Below are positions 34,896 to 50,034 of a DNA stretch of 64,000 nt, piece by piece (within the stretch, counting starts at the first letter, position 1; every line of letters starts with the position of its first letter). The stretch is from contig SJOL01006496.1 of assembly GCA_004794785.1 (NCBI GenBank), forward strand, positions 69,218-133,217. The letters are read 5' to 3'. The notes beneath the pieces were generated by a model, which had not been told where the DNA came from, ran no database searches, and saw nothing but the letters and a program-made list of their open reading frames with translations. This stretch comes from Opisthorchis felineus (taxonomy: Eukaryota > Platyhelminthes > Trematoda > Opisthorchiida > Opisthorchiidae). The position numbers were made by a program, and so were the translations under genes.

Positions 34896-37426
34896 TTATA
34901 CAGGACTCAGTCAACCACGTTATCTTGTCAGTATAATGACATCAAGAATATGGCATGATGGATGGTTATTACTTTTCATCTAATATCCGCTTCCATGTCT
35001 ACCAGTTAGCGCTTTCTAATCAAAAGTTGGAGTTTCTCACTAACTCTGCTGCATCAATCATCGAAGACAAACATTCCAAGGCTTTCTTCACTCTGGAACA
35101 ACCGTTAAGTGATATCGAAAGACTTGTTTCCCGCGGGAAGAATATATTCATGTAAGATAAAAATGTCACCCGATCGATATTCCGAGCGAAAATTGTAGAC
35201 GCACATGACACCCATGACATCAAGTCCGGCATCTTCAGATGTTCAGTTCAACATTTACGCCAAAATTTTCTTCGGGCTTCCTGAAACAACTGCATCTAAC
35301 TGTAACTTCCGAGCAGACTAATCGGGCTCTCAACCACCTGGCCTGTTATTTCAACGGCATTGTTATGCTTTGACGAATTTGAACAAATTGGGTAAACTGT
35401 CTTCCTCAGCATTTGGGTCTTCGTTCAGCTGCCCTCACATACATTGGTTGTGCACGAAGTTCATCCACGAAAACATCTAAAATCACGTACCTCCATACTT
35501 TTCCAGTTATTCTGTTTCCTCCATTGATGCGCGCAGCCTTCATTTGTTTATAAGAGTTGAACAATTCAGTAGAGCAGTCGGTAGAATCCCAGCACCAGCT
35601 GCGTTAAACTACAGGCCGACGAGAACTTGTAGGGTCGTAGACTGTTTTGAATGAAGGGAACTTTATCAGTTTCGCTCCCCGAAGCGAGAAAAATAAGGTC
35701 AAGGTTGCGGGTGAAACTCAACCACCAGTACACTGGTCGTCTTGCTTTTCTCTGTTGATATGGTGAAGAGGTAGCTTGTGTCCTGCTCGGTCAATGGAAA
35801 ATATTGCTAAGACGTAGCACTCACCTTGTGAATGCCAGAATTTTCCTCCAGGATTTTTCTTAGACAAGGGTTTCTTATTAATAGTTGATGGTTAGCATTA
35901 TCGTTTCCCACCGCGAAGCTGTTTCCTATGAAGGTGGAGCAATATGTTACCGAAAGAAAATCCATGCTGGAATTTTCTATTCAAGCCTTAAACCAGATTG
36001 CAACTGGTTTTTGCAAACAGAACTCTGCAGGATTACCACCGTTTTAGGCACCGATGATACCAGTAACCACTTTCAAGGTCTATGTTCATGTTTTGAAGCA
36101 CTTTGCCCAGCATTTTTACCAGTACCAACAGCCACTGGGGCAGTCTTTTCGCATGGACTCTTGTGTGTCCGATTTATTTTAGGCTGAAGAGGTTAATACT
36201 CCAAAATCGGGGAGCAACACCGGCCGTTTGGAGCCGAATATGTGGGTCCGATATTCGCCGCGTGCACTGAAGTTCCGTCGTTACAGAAAGTACTTATATT
36301 CTACTTGTGTTTAGTTGCAAGGTTTGTGAAATGTATGTCAGTGTCCCCACCTAGTTTGGTCTAACTGGGACAATCGTATCCAGCTGGGAAAACTATTCAA
36401 ACGAAAGCGATCTAGATACAGGCCGTTATCTCACCCCATTGTATCTGACTTCTTCAGAGGATATGGTTGGCAAAATTGTGCCAAAATGTGGTTCAGTAGT
36501 CCAGTTGTGCCCTTGGTTGGCAGATAGTTTTGAGATCTATGTTAGAAAATTATCTGTATTGCGTACTGGAGAGTACTGATACCGAAACAATGGTGTATAC
36601 CTTTTAGAACCATCGCGTGCGTCCTCTACCTTTCCACCCAGATTGATTTTCTAGAGACTTAAACCAAGACTTGACACTGGTTTGCAAAACCACAGCCTAC
36701 GAAGATCAACTGAGTCAAACTGATGATACCAAAACTGTCCTTAGGTTACGATGCCACCTTTACAGACCCTAGTGCTCGCCGCCAGGTAATACACAGCGAT
36801 AATCAGGCCATTCTTGTTACGCCAAATCATTGAGTTCTCATGCTGTTGCGTGAGAAGACGAAACGTCATCTTCATTGTTTGGGTAAGTCAGTTCGATTTG
36901 GTTGGCCAAACGAACTATAGATCTGCGCTAGGCGTGGCTGCTGGAGTGCGCCTTGGTGTCGTCAACTCGCACAATCTAATGACATTAACTTCCCGTGGGA
37001 TAAAATTTCAAATTTTCTAGACTTGTCTGGCAGCAGGTTTCACTGTACTGGCCGTGTGCAACCGAATACCAGCCCACATGATAGTCGGCACCAGCTAAAG
37101 CGAAGCGCGTTGCTACTTTATTTTTTATTAAACGGAGATCGTGTAAACTTAAGCAACAAGACATTGGTCGGCTGGCTTTTTCTGCCAAGAATGATTGGGT
37201 TTATCTTAAGGAGGTTTTAGTATTACCATTATTACGTAGAAATTTTGGATGGTAATTGCGCGGACCTGTTGTGTGTAATTGCATACTAGTGTAGAAGTCG
37301 TCCTGACGACTGTCACTATCTGTAAAAATCGTGTATACCAATTCTGCGGGTTATATTCGATCAACAGGATTACTGGATTTCCAACATCACCATCATTTCT
37401 GGTGTCAAATATGTTCAGAGGTCTTT
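34896..37426. other. Intergenic, no gene seen
   Basis: About 2.5 kb between convergent genes. Frames up to 100 codons without a recognised domain. Confidence 0.4.
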
Positions 37427-37500
37427 GGAAAAGTCTGGAAAACAGTCAGTTGATTTATTGCTGGGTAACGTCTCGCCTTCGACAAAATAGGTTCGTCAGG
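37427..37500 (+). repeat. Dispersed repeat, copy 1
   Basis: Matches 53018-53089 at about 80%: both have ggaaaagt, then gatttattgctggg, caacg or taacg, tcgc, gacaaaa-like and ttcgtca in the same spacing. Too short to classify; it may be part of a MITE or another element. Confidence 0.7.
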
Positions 37501-38041
37501 ATAAATGAGTGGGTCACGAGGTTGGTCGACTTTTGAAACAGAAGGAGAACCAGTCAGCAGGCTGTCTTCCTACCAACAAGCTTAATCAGAGTTAGGTGTC
37601 GACTTCTTGTGGAAGCGTGTCTATGATTAACATAGGTGGCCTGAATTCTGAGGAGAGTTGTTGATCAGCACGAGCTTCAAACTGTTTGCCACCATCTCAA
37701 ACTCCTGCCCGATAAAGACCTGCTAATGTCCTGCCTTGTTGCGCTGTACAATCCAACTTGATAATTTTCTCTTTCTTTGCATTGTACTGCTCACCTGACT
37801 CATCATTCTTGTCTTCAGTCAATTCGTGAGTTTTAGTTTCCTGACACTGATTATACGTGTAAATGTGGCATTTTATCAGTTCTATCCAGAAGTCCCTCGT
37901 CAATGTTTTTTGTGTATTTCCTTGTGTCCAAAATTTGTTACAAGAGTGTAGAAGAATAAGTTAGCGCTTAAACTATAAAAGTGCAATTCGAGGTTGGTGC
38001 ACATGTATTGTCGTTTTTTGGGCCTTCGAACATGTCCTAGA
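37501..38041. other. Intergenic, no gene seen
   Basis: No recognised feature in about 0.5 kb. Confidence 0.4.
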
Positions 38042-38647
38042 TCAAGAGTGAGAGATTAACATAGTTTCCAGGGTAGTGACAACCCTGATTAAATGTGCAT
38101 AGCTGCCGTTATCAATTTTTAACCTCAACAACAAGTATACTTGACCCAAAATTTTCATCTGGATCAAACGTGAATTGGAAATTTCGGCGGGGATATTCAT
38201 TGCCAACTTATGGTAGATTGATGCCGTCAAAGTAAAAGTCAAGCTATGGTGACTTACTGAGCCAGGCACGATCAACATACGCATGTATTGATCAACACGA
38301 GATTGCAAAATGTGCTTTGTGAGGTTATATCGTTCGATGGACGCATGACCTGTGCGTATGAATTTGTTTCGGGACACACCCCATACATCTGAACGTGCAC
38401 AATGTCCAGGGCAGCTGAATAGACAACCCCGACAGCTATGTAAGTGGATGTTATCTGTGATCAGGGCCTGATCATAATATGTTCCTAATTTGAAATCAGT
38501 ACTCTTGAAATGAAAACATAAAGCTTCGGGTGTATTAACTGTTCCATATCGAAGCAACGTGCAGCTTTGTTGGATGAACTCAGACAAACTGCGAGCTATA
38601 TAACACCAAGTCGTACTATAATTTCGGGTCTCGTAGTCGGGCAACAA
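38042..38647 (-). other. Unassigned 201-codon open frame
   Basis: The longest uninterrupted frame in the intergenic region, ATG to stop. The composition (many Cys, His, Ser, Tyr, Ile) is not typical of a folded conserved protein, and no domain, signal peptide or repeat is visible. The region has no other sign of a gene. It may be a chance frame or the eroded coding part of an unknown element. Low confidence that it is real. Confidence 0.15.
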
Positions 38648-41600
38648 CCAAGTGGTTCAATTATTCGAGTTTTTTCAGCCGTTTATCACAACCGGTGATT
38701 CCTCACAGTAGTGCATTTTGCCATGCGTTCCAGAATTTCATACTGAATGAAGGGCCTAAGAAGACAAGGGTTGTTGCCTTCAATCCGTGTTGTAAAATAG
38801 GTTTTCCGGCCAGGACTGAATCACAAGACATTTTGTTGTAAACAGAAAAAGGGTTTTTTAGACTCTGGTCTGTTGAAACCAGCAAATTACCTCTAGAAAA
38901 CTCACCATATGTGCTCCTTCCACCTAAATCTTAATATCGTTCTGAACAGAAAGCTCCAAACTAAGTCCACCGGTTGGGTCGTTTGTGAATGGCTTTCTAT
39001 CATGGCAGTTTCAGCTAATGAACTCGGGATTTCTGAGTCTGCTTTAACCGTTCAGCAGTGTTTAATTTCCTAAGAAGCAGTTTCATCAACTGGTTCTGAA
39101 AGAAGTGTGTCCGGATCTCGATGAACACAAATCATGTCGGGAGTTTGTGGAGAGACACAAGAGTGGACTCTCGCGCGCTTTGAGTCCACACAAGAGGCTT
39201 GTGAAGAGAAGTCAAAACGAAGTTCTGATTGAACACAACTTACACCCAAGGTTTAGGTAAAACGCAACACAGTAAACGTTTGCATGCTTTGATGCACAAT
39301 TCCCCTGTTAGTTCCATTGGATACCGACGTAATGTTGTGTGCATTGTGTGGGAGTATCGGTACCAGGAGATTTTGCAAAGAGATAAAAGCATTGAATTAC
39401 TTATGGCCCAGGGTTAAAGGAGACTTATATTCTATTAAGTCTTCAAGTGAAGGAATTATGACTTCAAGAACGGTAAGCCAGTTGCACTGCTGTTACCCAT
39501 GGTTTAATCATCAATTATAGTCATGTAAAAGATGAGGGTCAGATGTTTTCTTTCGGAGTGTGGTATGCAAAGGACACTCGAATGGGAATAGGGTAGTGAG
39601 TGAGACCAAATACCAAGACAATACAGAGGTTTACAAGTAGACCGGTTGAAATGTATTAGCTAGATGCGGCTGAGTGATACTCAGGTGTCGGTCACAAGTT
39701 GGGACTGTTTACTGGGAGTCATCATAAGCAGAACAAAGCAAGAAAGTACGTGTTTGCTGGGTCGAGGCATGAGGTGTACATAGTGATGCCCAAAACAAAC
39801 TATTTAACTGCGGAATCAACATCTTACTGATCTGTACTCACAACACAGACGGATGTAGGTCCATATCAGTGGAAAGCATGCAGCCGTGCTGAGTAAAGTG
39901 GAGGCACTGAGTATCCACGCTCGACCTCTGTCAAGCTGCCTAAAGAGAGTGGTTATTGGTGGCACTGTGGATTGAATGAGTGGTCTTCCTTGTACTTCTG
40001 AAGGCAAGCCCGCTAACCGAACGTAGTAATGAAAGGCTGAACGACCACACCAGCTTCCAGAACGACGAATAGGACAATAAGTTAGGTGGTTTAATAATGT
40101 CTGTCAGTCTTATCCTGAGGCTTAGAAGTACGTAGTGAAATAACGTTTGGTAAATGCGAAGCGAATGTTATTTGCGAGCGGGATGATTACTTGGATGCTT
40201 CCACATCTTTTAGTCTATCGATGCTCAGTGATCGCCATTCGACTGCTGTTGTGAGCTTCATGTGGCTGGATGAACTCTTTTCATTTAGTGAAGAAAGTAT
40301 CCTTCATCCGCTGCCTGCAGTATTTTGGCTCAATACGGGGTCTTTCATCCATTATACCAAGGGCAATCTGGGTGTGCAGGCTGGACGAACACAGCACGTT
40401 GCCTCAGGTTGCTCCGGTGGTGCCCTCGAGTACCATTTGCACGGTCATTGATGTTGAGTAAGTTGGTCAGGATTTCACCAAAAACGGTTTTTATAGGAGG
40501 CCGGTTTCAGCTGGACTTGTAGGGTGGGGGCTCAGTGACACACTACGGACAAAATATTCAAGTGTTTGGCGTGTTAGCGACTTTTTGAAATGCACATGAA
40601 ACATCCCCTAAGGAGGCACCGAAGGGCACTGCTGATTGCATATGTCGCAATATCCCGTCAGTAAAATAACTGTCTATAGGTAATACTGCAAATAATGTAG
40701 TTGTACTTTGCATGTGGCTGTGCGCTGGCTGACCTATGTAAATAACGAAACTACAAAGGGACTTCGATCTGCTCTTAAGTGCTTGGTGTGTAGATTTATC
40801 GCACATGCTTACGCACAACGCATCTTGATGCAGCATCAATGTCTACCCCAATGGCTGGTACCAAATGAGCCATTTGGCAGTGGTTATTCCGAAATGTTTT
40901 AAAATGCTCGCATTTGGGAAGGTGAAGGCTGTGTAATAAGTATCAGGAGTACTGGGGGTGAACGCGACCCAAATTGCAGTTTCCTAATGTGTGAACGTGA
41001 ATCGCAAAATATTACAATACAAGCAAGCCATTTCATACGGTGTTCTAGGTATCGCTGTGACCTAAGATCCCTGGGCCAGAAGACATCTGAAGATGTTCAG
41101 CTACTTGGTAGACCAACCCAAACGAAAATGGGATTACTTACTTATTTCCAGAGCGGTTATCTGTAACGCTCCAAATCGCCCAGAACGAAGTAACTCCGAA
41201 TATTTTTATACCTTTCATGATTGATAAAATTTTCCGCATTGAGCATAAGATGGATTGTGCAACTTTTCCTTAGCCTCCTTGCTGGGCACGTTACTGACGT
41301 TTTTCTGTCTTTGAACTTTTATTTCAAGTTGCAAAGCCACATGTAAAAAGCCCACAGTGAATACGTTGTATATTCGCTTTCTTGACCCTGTTCAGATTTT
41401 GTATAATGCTAACCCAGGTTACGCGTCCGTGTAAAACATCCAGATACTAGTGAGTAGCAGGCTGAAAGCCCGTGCTAAATGTTTATGGTTTCCTGAGTTG
41501 TACATTAAGGGCTCCTACGAAAAAGCCGATTTACTTAAACCATCTGCACCCACATGATCTGTTCGAAACAAATGCTCTTAGTTGGATTAATGCGCCCAAA

Positions 41601-44600
41601 ATTTAGCACTACTGAGTACAGTATACCTCGCACACTTCAACGTTTATTATTGCACGTTACATTTTATTTACTTCCTGGTCTTCGGCACTTCACAAATCAC
41701 TCTCGTGTACCATTTTTTGTAGCTATTCATGCAGGTGGAACGGCTATTTTTCCGGCAAATTTGATTACTGACAGGGTTACCTCTTCTCGACTTACACCTG
41801 TGCAGTCACCCTGACCATATCCCAAATGCATAACTCAGTGTCGTACTGTAAGCCAATGCTTTTGGAGGATTGACGTCGCCACTTGGTAACCTTGGGAGAA
41901 TGAGCAGATAATCTGATCAGAATGTGAGCTGGGAGGACAAGTAATGTGAAAGGCGCAAAAGCTAGGGCTTATAGAATGAGGGTAACTGACAAATGGTGAA
42001 ACAGTATAATTGTTCATCTTATATTAGCCTGATATCTGCTTCAATTCAGGGCATAAAGTTATGAGTGTACAATATCCTTCAGGTAGGAATATCCGCCAAA
42101 TAATTGAGCAGGTCGTCTTTTTTCTGGAGTGTGACATTCACGACCTGGTCAATTAAACATGCCCCGGACCATGTAGTATACTGTACTTATCAAGACCAAA
42201 ATTTCCAAGCTAAACACTTTATGCTGATTCCACCTTATAGCCGAACTATACAAACATCTGGAAGGTGCTCAAAAGTTTCTTGGGCCAAAAAAGTACAAAG
42301 TAAGCCTCGTCGAACTATCGACTGATTAAACCACTCAGTTGCTGCCAAAATCAGCAATATTGACGGCCGAGATATATGCATATCCCGCCATACTTTGTGA
42401 AGGCACAATTTACCATGGTGTCCGTCAGCGAAATGTACAAAGTGCTGGATAATCATCTGTAGTTGAGGCTGAAAAAATTATAGCCCAGTGAAGGCATTCA
42501 CTGCCACTTCCGGTGGATGAGATGTCTCTTGTGATTGTGAATACAGGATGTTCTGCGATTATCTTTTACTCGCCTATTTCGGTCAGCAGATCTCATTCGG
42601 AACAAACAGATTCATTCTCACCATAGTGATTTAGTTGAGTATGATGCCGACCACCATAAGATGGATTCAGATTGGAACATACAGATAATCAAATAATCAT
42701 CCACACTTTGCTCATTGATTCCAATCAATGGTTGATATAAACAAACGGAAGTTTATGATTTTCTGTCTGTCAGGCCATTAACGTCCATTGCTAGGGCGAA
42801 GAGATTTGAGAGATTTGTTCATTGATCGCTTTGTCTTGTGCATGTTTGCTCAACACTATCTAAGCTCAGATGATTTTGCGGGACCGTCTGAGATCAACAA
42901 TAGGTTGCAATCATACTTCCTCAAACTGAAGGGTCAAAATGCTGTTTTACTATTTGAATTCAAGACCCTAAAAACCTCGGAACTATATCTGAGCAAACGT
43001 CCATACATCCTGGAAAAGGCCACAAACCTCGCCTCAACTACTCAGTAGTCCAGCAAATTTCTGCAGACAGGAGAGCGAACATGGCTTCTAGGAAATGCCA
43101 GACACACTCTGAAGAGTTGGTACTTTTCATCATCTTATTGGCAACATCCACTGGGCTGAGGTAGATCGTTTGTTGTGGAATCATACTAAAATGGATTAGT
43201 AAATCCACTTCTCCAGATTATCATCAGTTCTGCAGCATATCTTGCCACTGGATGACATAAATCCGTGCTTCGGAATAATAAAAAGTATCCACTTTAGAGA
43301 TGTCGCTCCTTTCTCCCTGTCAAACCCTTCCCCATCTTAAATCCACTGTTTTCTGCACCTATCCCATGTATTCAGTATTCACCCTCATGAACTTTTGACT
43401 CTTAAAATGTCGAACCAATTCTGATGAACTTTTCACGCGCGCTTTTTGGAATTCAAGTATGTCGATTTTTCTAAACCAGTCGTATTTGTTGAATTGTTTC
43501 ATATGTTGCGAATTTAGACGTTATATTCTTTCAGCGTTAGGATGGATTATTCTTGTGGCATCAGTACTCGATACAATGTTAGATTGTTCTCTGCTCAGCT
43601 GTACTTTAAAGTTATCGTGTAAGGCAAACAGTAGCCAAGACTCTATCTCGGGAATCCCGATGCAGTAGTCGTTTCACGTAATGACCTGTTTTCATTGTAA
43701 ACTACGTCTTCTTTGTTGTTTCACATTTCCACTTTAAATGCAAATTGCCTTCAAAGTTAAACTGTTCTCTGATCCAACATTCCGCCGGATTTTTGGTTTG
43801 GCCACTTCGGGTCTCCAGGTAATAAAGGTCCACCAAAGTTTACATTTCATACAGTGTTGTTCCCACAAATAAGGTAGGCATAAGTCAAAACCAAGGTACG
43901 CGGACATTTGAATATCTGGGAAGATAAGAATAAAAACAGCAGCTTGCACAATTGTGATTAAATTTACTCCAACTTTGATACAACCTAACTGGGTGAGATA
44001 ACACGTGGTGTTCAACTAACTTCAGAACAACCTCAGATTAACTCACTAGCCAACATGCAGCCATATCAAAGGTGGAATCAGCAGAGGTGTGGTAGTTGCA
44101 TTGGTAGGGCTACTTACCTTGAGACGACTTCCCCTACCGATCACCCAACTTTCAACCCTATCTTGGGTTGGTTCTAGCGTGTGAGTTTGTGCCTGATCTG
44201 TCGTAATTGGTTAAATGTTCTAATGTTTCATTCGCAGGGCAACTAAGTATCGATTAGCGTTCGTGTGTCTGACGGTTAAGTAGACCGAACCAGCTCATGC
44301 TTCCGTGCATTATACACTAGAACTGTTCGCTTCTTGTTCGAGATGGCTTTTATTATGTCAGAATGAGCATAACCAATTAACGGTAATGAAGATTCTTGCG
44401 GCCCGAGGAACAGATGCAGTTGTATTGATGTAATTTGCGCGATAACGTTTTCGATGAAGCTTTATGTTGGATCTATTGACGAAAAGATTTTCAGTCTGTA
44501 ACAGACCGTGAAGGTCTTTCACAAATTCAAAGATTGGAAAGACGCCGGAGGTCACATAAACTCGTGACTCGGCTACAGTAAGTCCTACTAGATGGAGAAA

Positions 44601-47600
44601 ATCCTAAAAAGGCATCATAGATGGTCCGGGTTCTGTGTTCCATATTAAGGAGCGATAATCCTCTAAGGCGATTTTTTTCTCGTAATAGATTTAGCTCGGT
44701 GCTTTAGGACGCAACAGAGTTCAGCACTGTCAACCGCCCTTGCACAGAGGCATCTTGTTTCGTATTTTTATTACTTTGGAAAAGTAAGTAGCATGATCAA
44801 AATCACAAATGCGAAGGGGACCGATCGCATCGACCTCATTTGAAGCGACACCGTCATATGCTAAGCTGCAGATAAAATATTTGGCGCATAGCCTGGAACA
44901 TGGGTGAAACAGATGCTGCAGCTTTGTCTCCGCAAAAGCTGGCCTAAACTAACATAGGCCCCCTCCACCGCCCTGGCTCCTCATTGTTTTGTGTGCTTGT
45001 TGAGTTTTGTGTACGACAGCGCTTCATAACTAGGGAGGACATCCGTCCTCGAAAGAAACTCGTTGCAGGAGAAGAATCGGAGGGAACAGAAATAGATATT
45101 TCCGTTTGAATCTATAAACTTTTAATGGACATGGTTAAAATTCTCGGCCTTCGAATTCTGTCACGAAAAGAAATAGTTGAATTACTGATGATAAATGACT
45201 TTCTCGATTGCGGCTCACAACAATTGTGACGGTGGACCACAAGCTAGCAGTTGGGCTTGCTGCTGATATCGAAATTTCTCCTTCTGCCCTCTCTTTAGTC
45301 TTATTCATTCAGCTTTATCTGGTTACTGGGAGTCCAGGTAAACTTACTTGCTGTTCAATACAGACTGCTTAAAACAGGGGTGCTGCACTTCGGTTCACTG
45401 GCATTGTTCTACGTGACTTGGAGCCCGCCGCAGCACACCTTAGTTGCTCGAGCCTTTGTCGTTTTTTCACAAATCATAACGAACTGGCAATAGCCATGAT
45501 AAAAAAACCTCACCAAAGTTTAAACAAAGAAGTAAACAAGTAGTGATCAGTTAGGGTGAAAGCCATTGCTATACAGCAAGATAGGCAGATGTGTTATGAA
45601 GAAAAGCTAGCTAAAGCTCATTCCCAGCATGATAAAGAACTTTTCCAAACGATCCCTGGTCCATGTTCTAAGTGGCTGGGAATCTCAATTAATACTCTAC
45701 GAAGATGCTGTTGCTCACTAGAGAATGGAGAGCGAAATAACTAAATTGGTTCCTCCGAGCAAAGACCATCTCACCATTGATGCTTCTGGATATCCAACAA
45801 GCAGGACCACTCATCTGCTTATCATACCTTTATAAGACAGAATTACTAAGCTGGTAAATAAGTAAACTCATGCTAATAGCTGTATCTTGGATGAGTCGGC
45901 CGGTTCTGGAGTTACACCAAATAAGGCACCATTAGGCGGAATTCCTTCAAATCACTTCGTCGAATGTGCTCCCGAACACTTATGGATTCTACAAGCGTTA
46001 ACCCAACGATGTTGCCGGCTCCTGAGCCTATTCCATAACTCATTGAATGTTTCAAAAAATGAATTCATAGCACCCAGAAACTTGAAATGAGATGTCTGAA
46101 CTTTACCTGTGTACCTTTTTTTGTAGTTGGTGTTTCACCAATGTCTATAATGTGTGACATCTAGCTATCACCTCTAGTGTGCGAAAAATGTGATTTGGAT
46201 ACCTGCTGATTGACACCAATATATCGCACCATCAAACTGCTTGATGTAGGACTATTTGAAAGCTTAAAATTCGACACAGTATTTACACGTGAAATATTTA
46301 CCACGTGAAACATGGTGTGGTGTGATGCATCACTGAAAAATTGCCTTTTTCACATTTTCTCTAGACGGAGTTTTGTCATCCTAAAATAACACCTTCAATA
46401 GCAGTCCTCTTTAGGTCATTTTATCAAAGCATTCGAACATTGCTTTCAAATTCAGCTTGGGTTCACTGCCTCCGAGGATGTCGTTTGAATCACCAGACTT
46501 AAAAAACGGTTATTTATGAGGCACGGGCTAGGTTAATGGACTTTAGACATGGTACAGCATCCTGTGCTAAATGGGTTATAAAGTTTCTTGTATTACTCAC
46601 CCGTCACGGTTAAGTGGATAAGAAAGTGTTTTTTAGTCACAGCTAATGGGTTCCATTGCTATCCTGATTTCCGTATTTCATGAATCCAAAAGGTACGACG
46701 AAAACTCATTACGAGCTGCATTCGACAGCTTGCAAACTTAACTTTCGCTTCTTTCGTCGACCACGCATTCATTATTCTGATGTTACTGTTGAACAATCGG
46801 GTCCACATTGAGTTCTCTGTTTCTTTCTTTGAACTGCAAGGCCCTACAGTTTACTAGTTTTTATTGATTTTATAAAACTTGGTTGAAGGTTGGCTTCAAG
46901 CCTTTCAGCGCACCTCGCTAAGCGAGACATTCGCTGAATTTTTATCCATTCAGATTGCTAGTGGAACTTTTCGGTTGGCAACAGCCGACTCTTACCAAAC
47001 CAATTCATGGTTCTGAAAGACAACTATTTTTGTGCCCCTTGTGCACCCAACTCCTTGACATGCGCAGCTTTGCTATGGGTTTTTAAATATCAAACTAAAG
47101 TTAATCACAAATTCAGTAAGCCGGTGTAACGAATGAAATCTCCCGAAAATCAGATGTTCTATGTTGAGTGTGGACAGAGTTTATCAAGAAAAACGGACTG
47201 CCCTAATGGCGATTTGCAAATTATGCCACTAATCAGTTCACTGGTGTTAAAAATGAATCACTATCAGTTGATCACTTTCGTGTGGAGCGGCAAGCACTTT
47301 ATACGAATCTGTATTGTATATCTTTTTACAGACCTTACGATGAAGTAAGGTCGCAATCGCCGGGACCGAGGGCGGTTTGAAACAAACATGGGCTAACTTT
47401 TGAAAGCGAATAACGCTACGGTAGTGCAGATTCTGTTTCAGGACACGGATATAGCGTCTTTTCTATCAGAATGAATCCCAACAGAAGCGAGCTGACACTT
47501 CAACGGCAAGCGTCATCTTTCATCGCCTCCTTTATTCCGTGGATTACAGCGCTATTGACTTACAGTGAATGAAGTTCGGAGTGAGACTCCTCATCTGCAG

Positions 47601-49716
47601 ACTGGTACAAGGGTTCCAGAATGTAAACCCCACCGACTCTCTCCACGGGTAACTGAGTGTATCTACTGTGGAAATTAAGTGAAGTTGGTTAGTGTGGTCA
47701 GTCGTGATGGTGTTCTGTTCGTCGGACTTGGTAATTTAGTTGCAACTGTTTTGCATTCAAAGGGAGTGACATCACCAGTTGATCATTAGGAAGAGGATCG
47801 TGGCTATGTGTCACTGATTAACTGGTCACTGACGCTTCGTGTCCTGTTGGCGCAGTTGGTACTGGGACGTTTGACTTTCCCAGCCCAGGGAACTGGCCGA
47901 TCGACATTATGCTACCTGACCTACCAATGCTTCCTAAACGAAATGGTCAGATTTGAAGTAAGTCATGCGATCTGGTGTTGAAGTAGTACCTAGGAAAACA
48001 GCATTCTTTGAATCATCAGTCAGGAGGTGAATATTACTTTCCGTTAACTAATGATGACAATGATGTGACAAAGAGACTGGTCGATATTTACCGAAAAATG
48101 GTGCAGAATATAGAAAACAGGGTACAGACGGCGCTGTGCAGGCAAGCCTGTATGGTCAGAATAGTCCCAATAATTAAGGACAATCTGGAAGTTTTGACAG
48201 TGGTTTCACTTTGCTAAAATAGTAGCTCATTCGTGCTAGCCAGTGGATGCCAATCGTCCGGAACGGTCTTATAGAAAGTCTACGGAGGACTTTGTCCATT
48301 AGAAGTTGGCGGAACTTACTTGATTGAATTGCGTGCAAGGTATTTTTCGTAATCATGTGTACTTTTTAAGTATAAGATTGTGTGGGTGCGCAATTAGTGA
48401 TTAAACTTCTTCGTCAAGTGTTTATGTGGAGAACGAATTAGCATAGTGGACTCTGACTCCATCGATTAGCTACACGAAAGTAGAGCAGTGGTGTTCGAAA
48501 CTGCTGAATCGCTGCTCTCATCCGCCTAGATTTAACAGGCTTTTTGGACTTCCGTCTCGGAAAGCCTGTTGTATCCACTGTGAAGCAAACTTACTTGTCA
48601 CGTATTCGACTGTGGGTTCACCTGGTGAGCATCGGAAGGTGCACTTATGTGGTCAGGAGCGATAAGGGCTATTTAATGTGCAGGCATCAATCGCGCGTCT
48701 TGGCTTCCAAATAGGAATGAACGGATGTTTAGCTGTCGCATCTCCTGATTGCCAAAAACACGCACCTTTTGGCCACAGGATAACGTCCAAACATTCAATA
48801 AAAACTCTTATAATAGCGTTACCAATCAAACACCTAGTACTGCCCGTAAAATGCGGCTAAATGCGTGTTCGAGTCGCTGCCTTTTGGAATTAACACACCC
48901 TAATGAACGAAACAAACAAATTATGAATTTGGTCACTGACTTAGGACTATTTTTGACCCACCGTTGAAATGCTGATGATCTTGACAACTACTCTATACGG
49001 AATAGTGACTTTTTAAATTATATGATCCCCAGTTTCGCTGTTTCATTGGGACATGGTTGTCTCCGGACACCTTTGCCTTCTGCAGCTTCTGTAAATTTAA
49101 CTTGTATTTTATAGGAAAGAGTGTGGGTACTGCTGTGAAAAGAAATTGCCTTCCTGCAGTCGCAGAACTAATTTCGTTAATGAAACTGTCTCGAACCGTT
49201 TTGAGCACATGCCTACTGAACCCAGCAAAAACCAAGTGAAAGGGGCAAGTGTAAAAAGAAAACCATTGAATATCCTCACGGGCTGTTATGTATTCTCTTA
49301 TCAGAGAGCCTCCGTAGGAACAACTCGTGCAAACAAACTAGCTCAATAGGTGATTGAAGGTGGCTGTATTTGACATATAACCCTGAAGAAAAGAACACCA
49401 TAACCAGCTTTATAAAAAGATTTAGGAAAACACAAGCTTTAAATTAGTCCGCGTTGCTGTCTTTATGACTTTGAAAAATGTCGTGCCATCTCATCCAGAC
49501 CGCCTTTACAAACCTAAAATGTACAAGGGGAATATACCATGAAGTGAATAAAATGAGTACCATTTCGAAAAACGTAACAGCAGGTAATAGGTGATGAAAA
49601 AGCTCTTGATGGTCAAGCTGGACGATAGAACAACAAAACATCACTGTATGTGATCAGTCCCTGGGATGATTTTTGTAAAAACGGAACAGGCTTTGGCTAT
49701 AAAATCTCAAACTTAC
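38648..49716. other. Long stretch without a recognised gene
   Basis: About 11 kb between the unassigned frame and the LRR exon. Many frames of 60-93 codons (for example 40558-40839 -, 41554-41814 +, 43734-44015 -) lack domains or splice support. The missing 3' exon or exons of the LRR gene should lie here on the minus strand, but I could not identify them. Confidence 0.4.
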
Positions 49717-50034
49717 TTTTGCAGGTGGATTGACCAACGGATTTCCATCCACTGTTGCTGTTGGACACAACAACGGTGTCCACATCAAATGTTCCAACTT
49801 TGTTATGGATTTTGGTAGGCTTTGAAGGAAGTTATCTCCTAGCCACAGACAACGTAATCTGGTTAATTCACCAAACTCTTCAGGTAATTCCGACAACTGG
49901 TTGTCAAAGAGCAGCAAGGTTTCGAGGTTTTTGAGACTGCCGATTGCAGGAGGAAGAGTCCGTAGCTGATTACTACACATGTCCAAGAATTCCAGATTTT
50001 CTAGCTGAAGTATTGGGGCAGGGAATTCTGAGAA
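49717..50034 (-). CDS. LRR exon C (106 codons)
   Basis: Acceptor ttttag, then [14 protein letters not shown]. Three full repeats follow (begin [33 protein letters not shown]), then an irregular [16 protein letters not shown] and [11 protein letters not shown]. Donor GTAAGT, phase 0, so at least one more exon follows. The open frame runs on into the intron to 49654; that part is not coding. Confidence 0.93.

Noticed and set aside
43734..44015. 93-codon minus-strand frame containing YLGFDLCLPYLWEQ
   Set aside because: It looked mobile-element-like, but I could not tie it to any family or extend it.
47461..47900. A stretch with SVDYSAI resembling LINE RT motif A
   Set aside because: The neighbouring RT blocks are absent on both sides; a short chance match is more likely.
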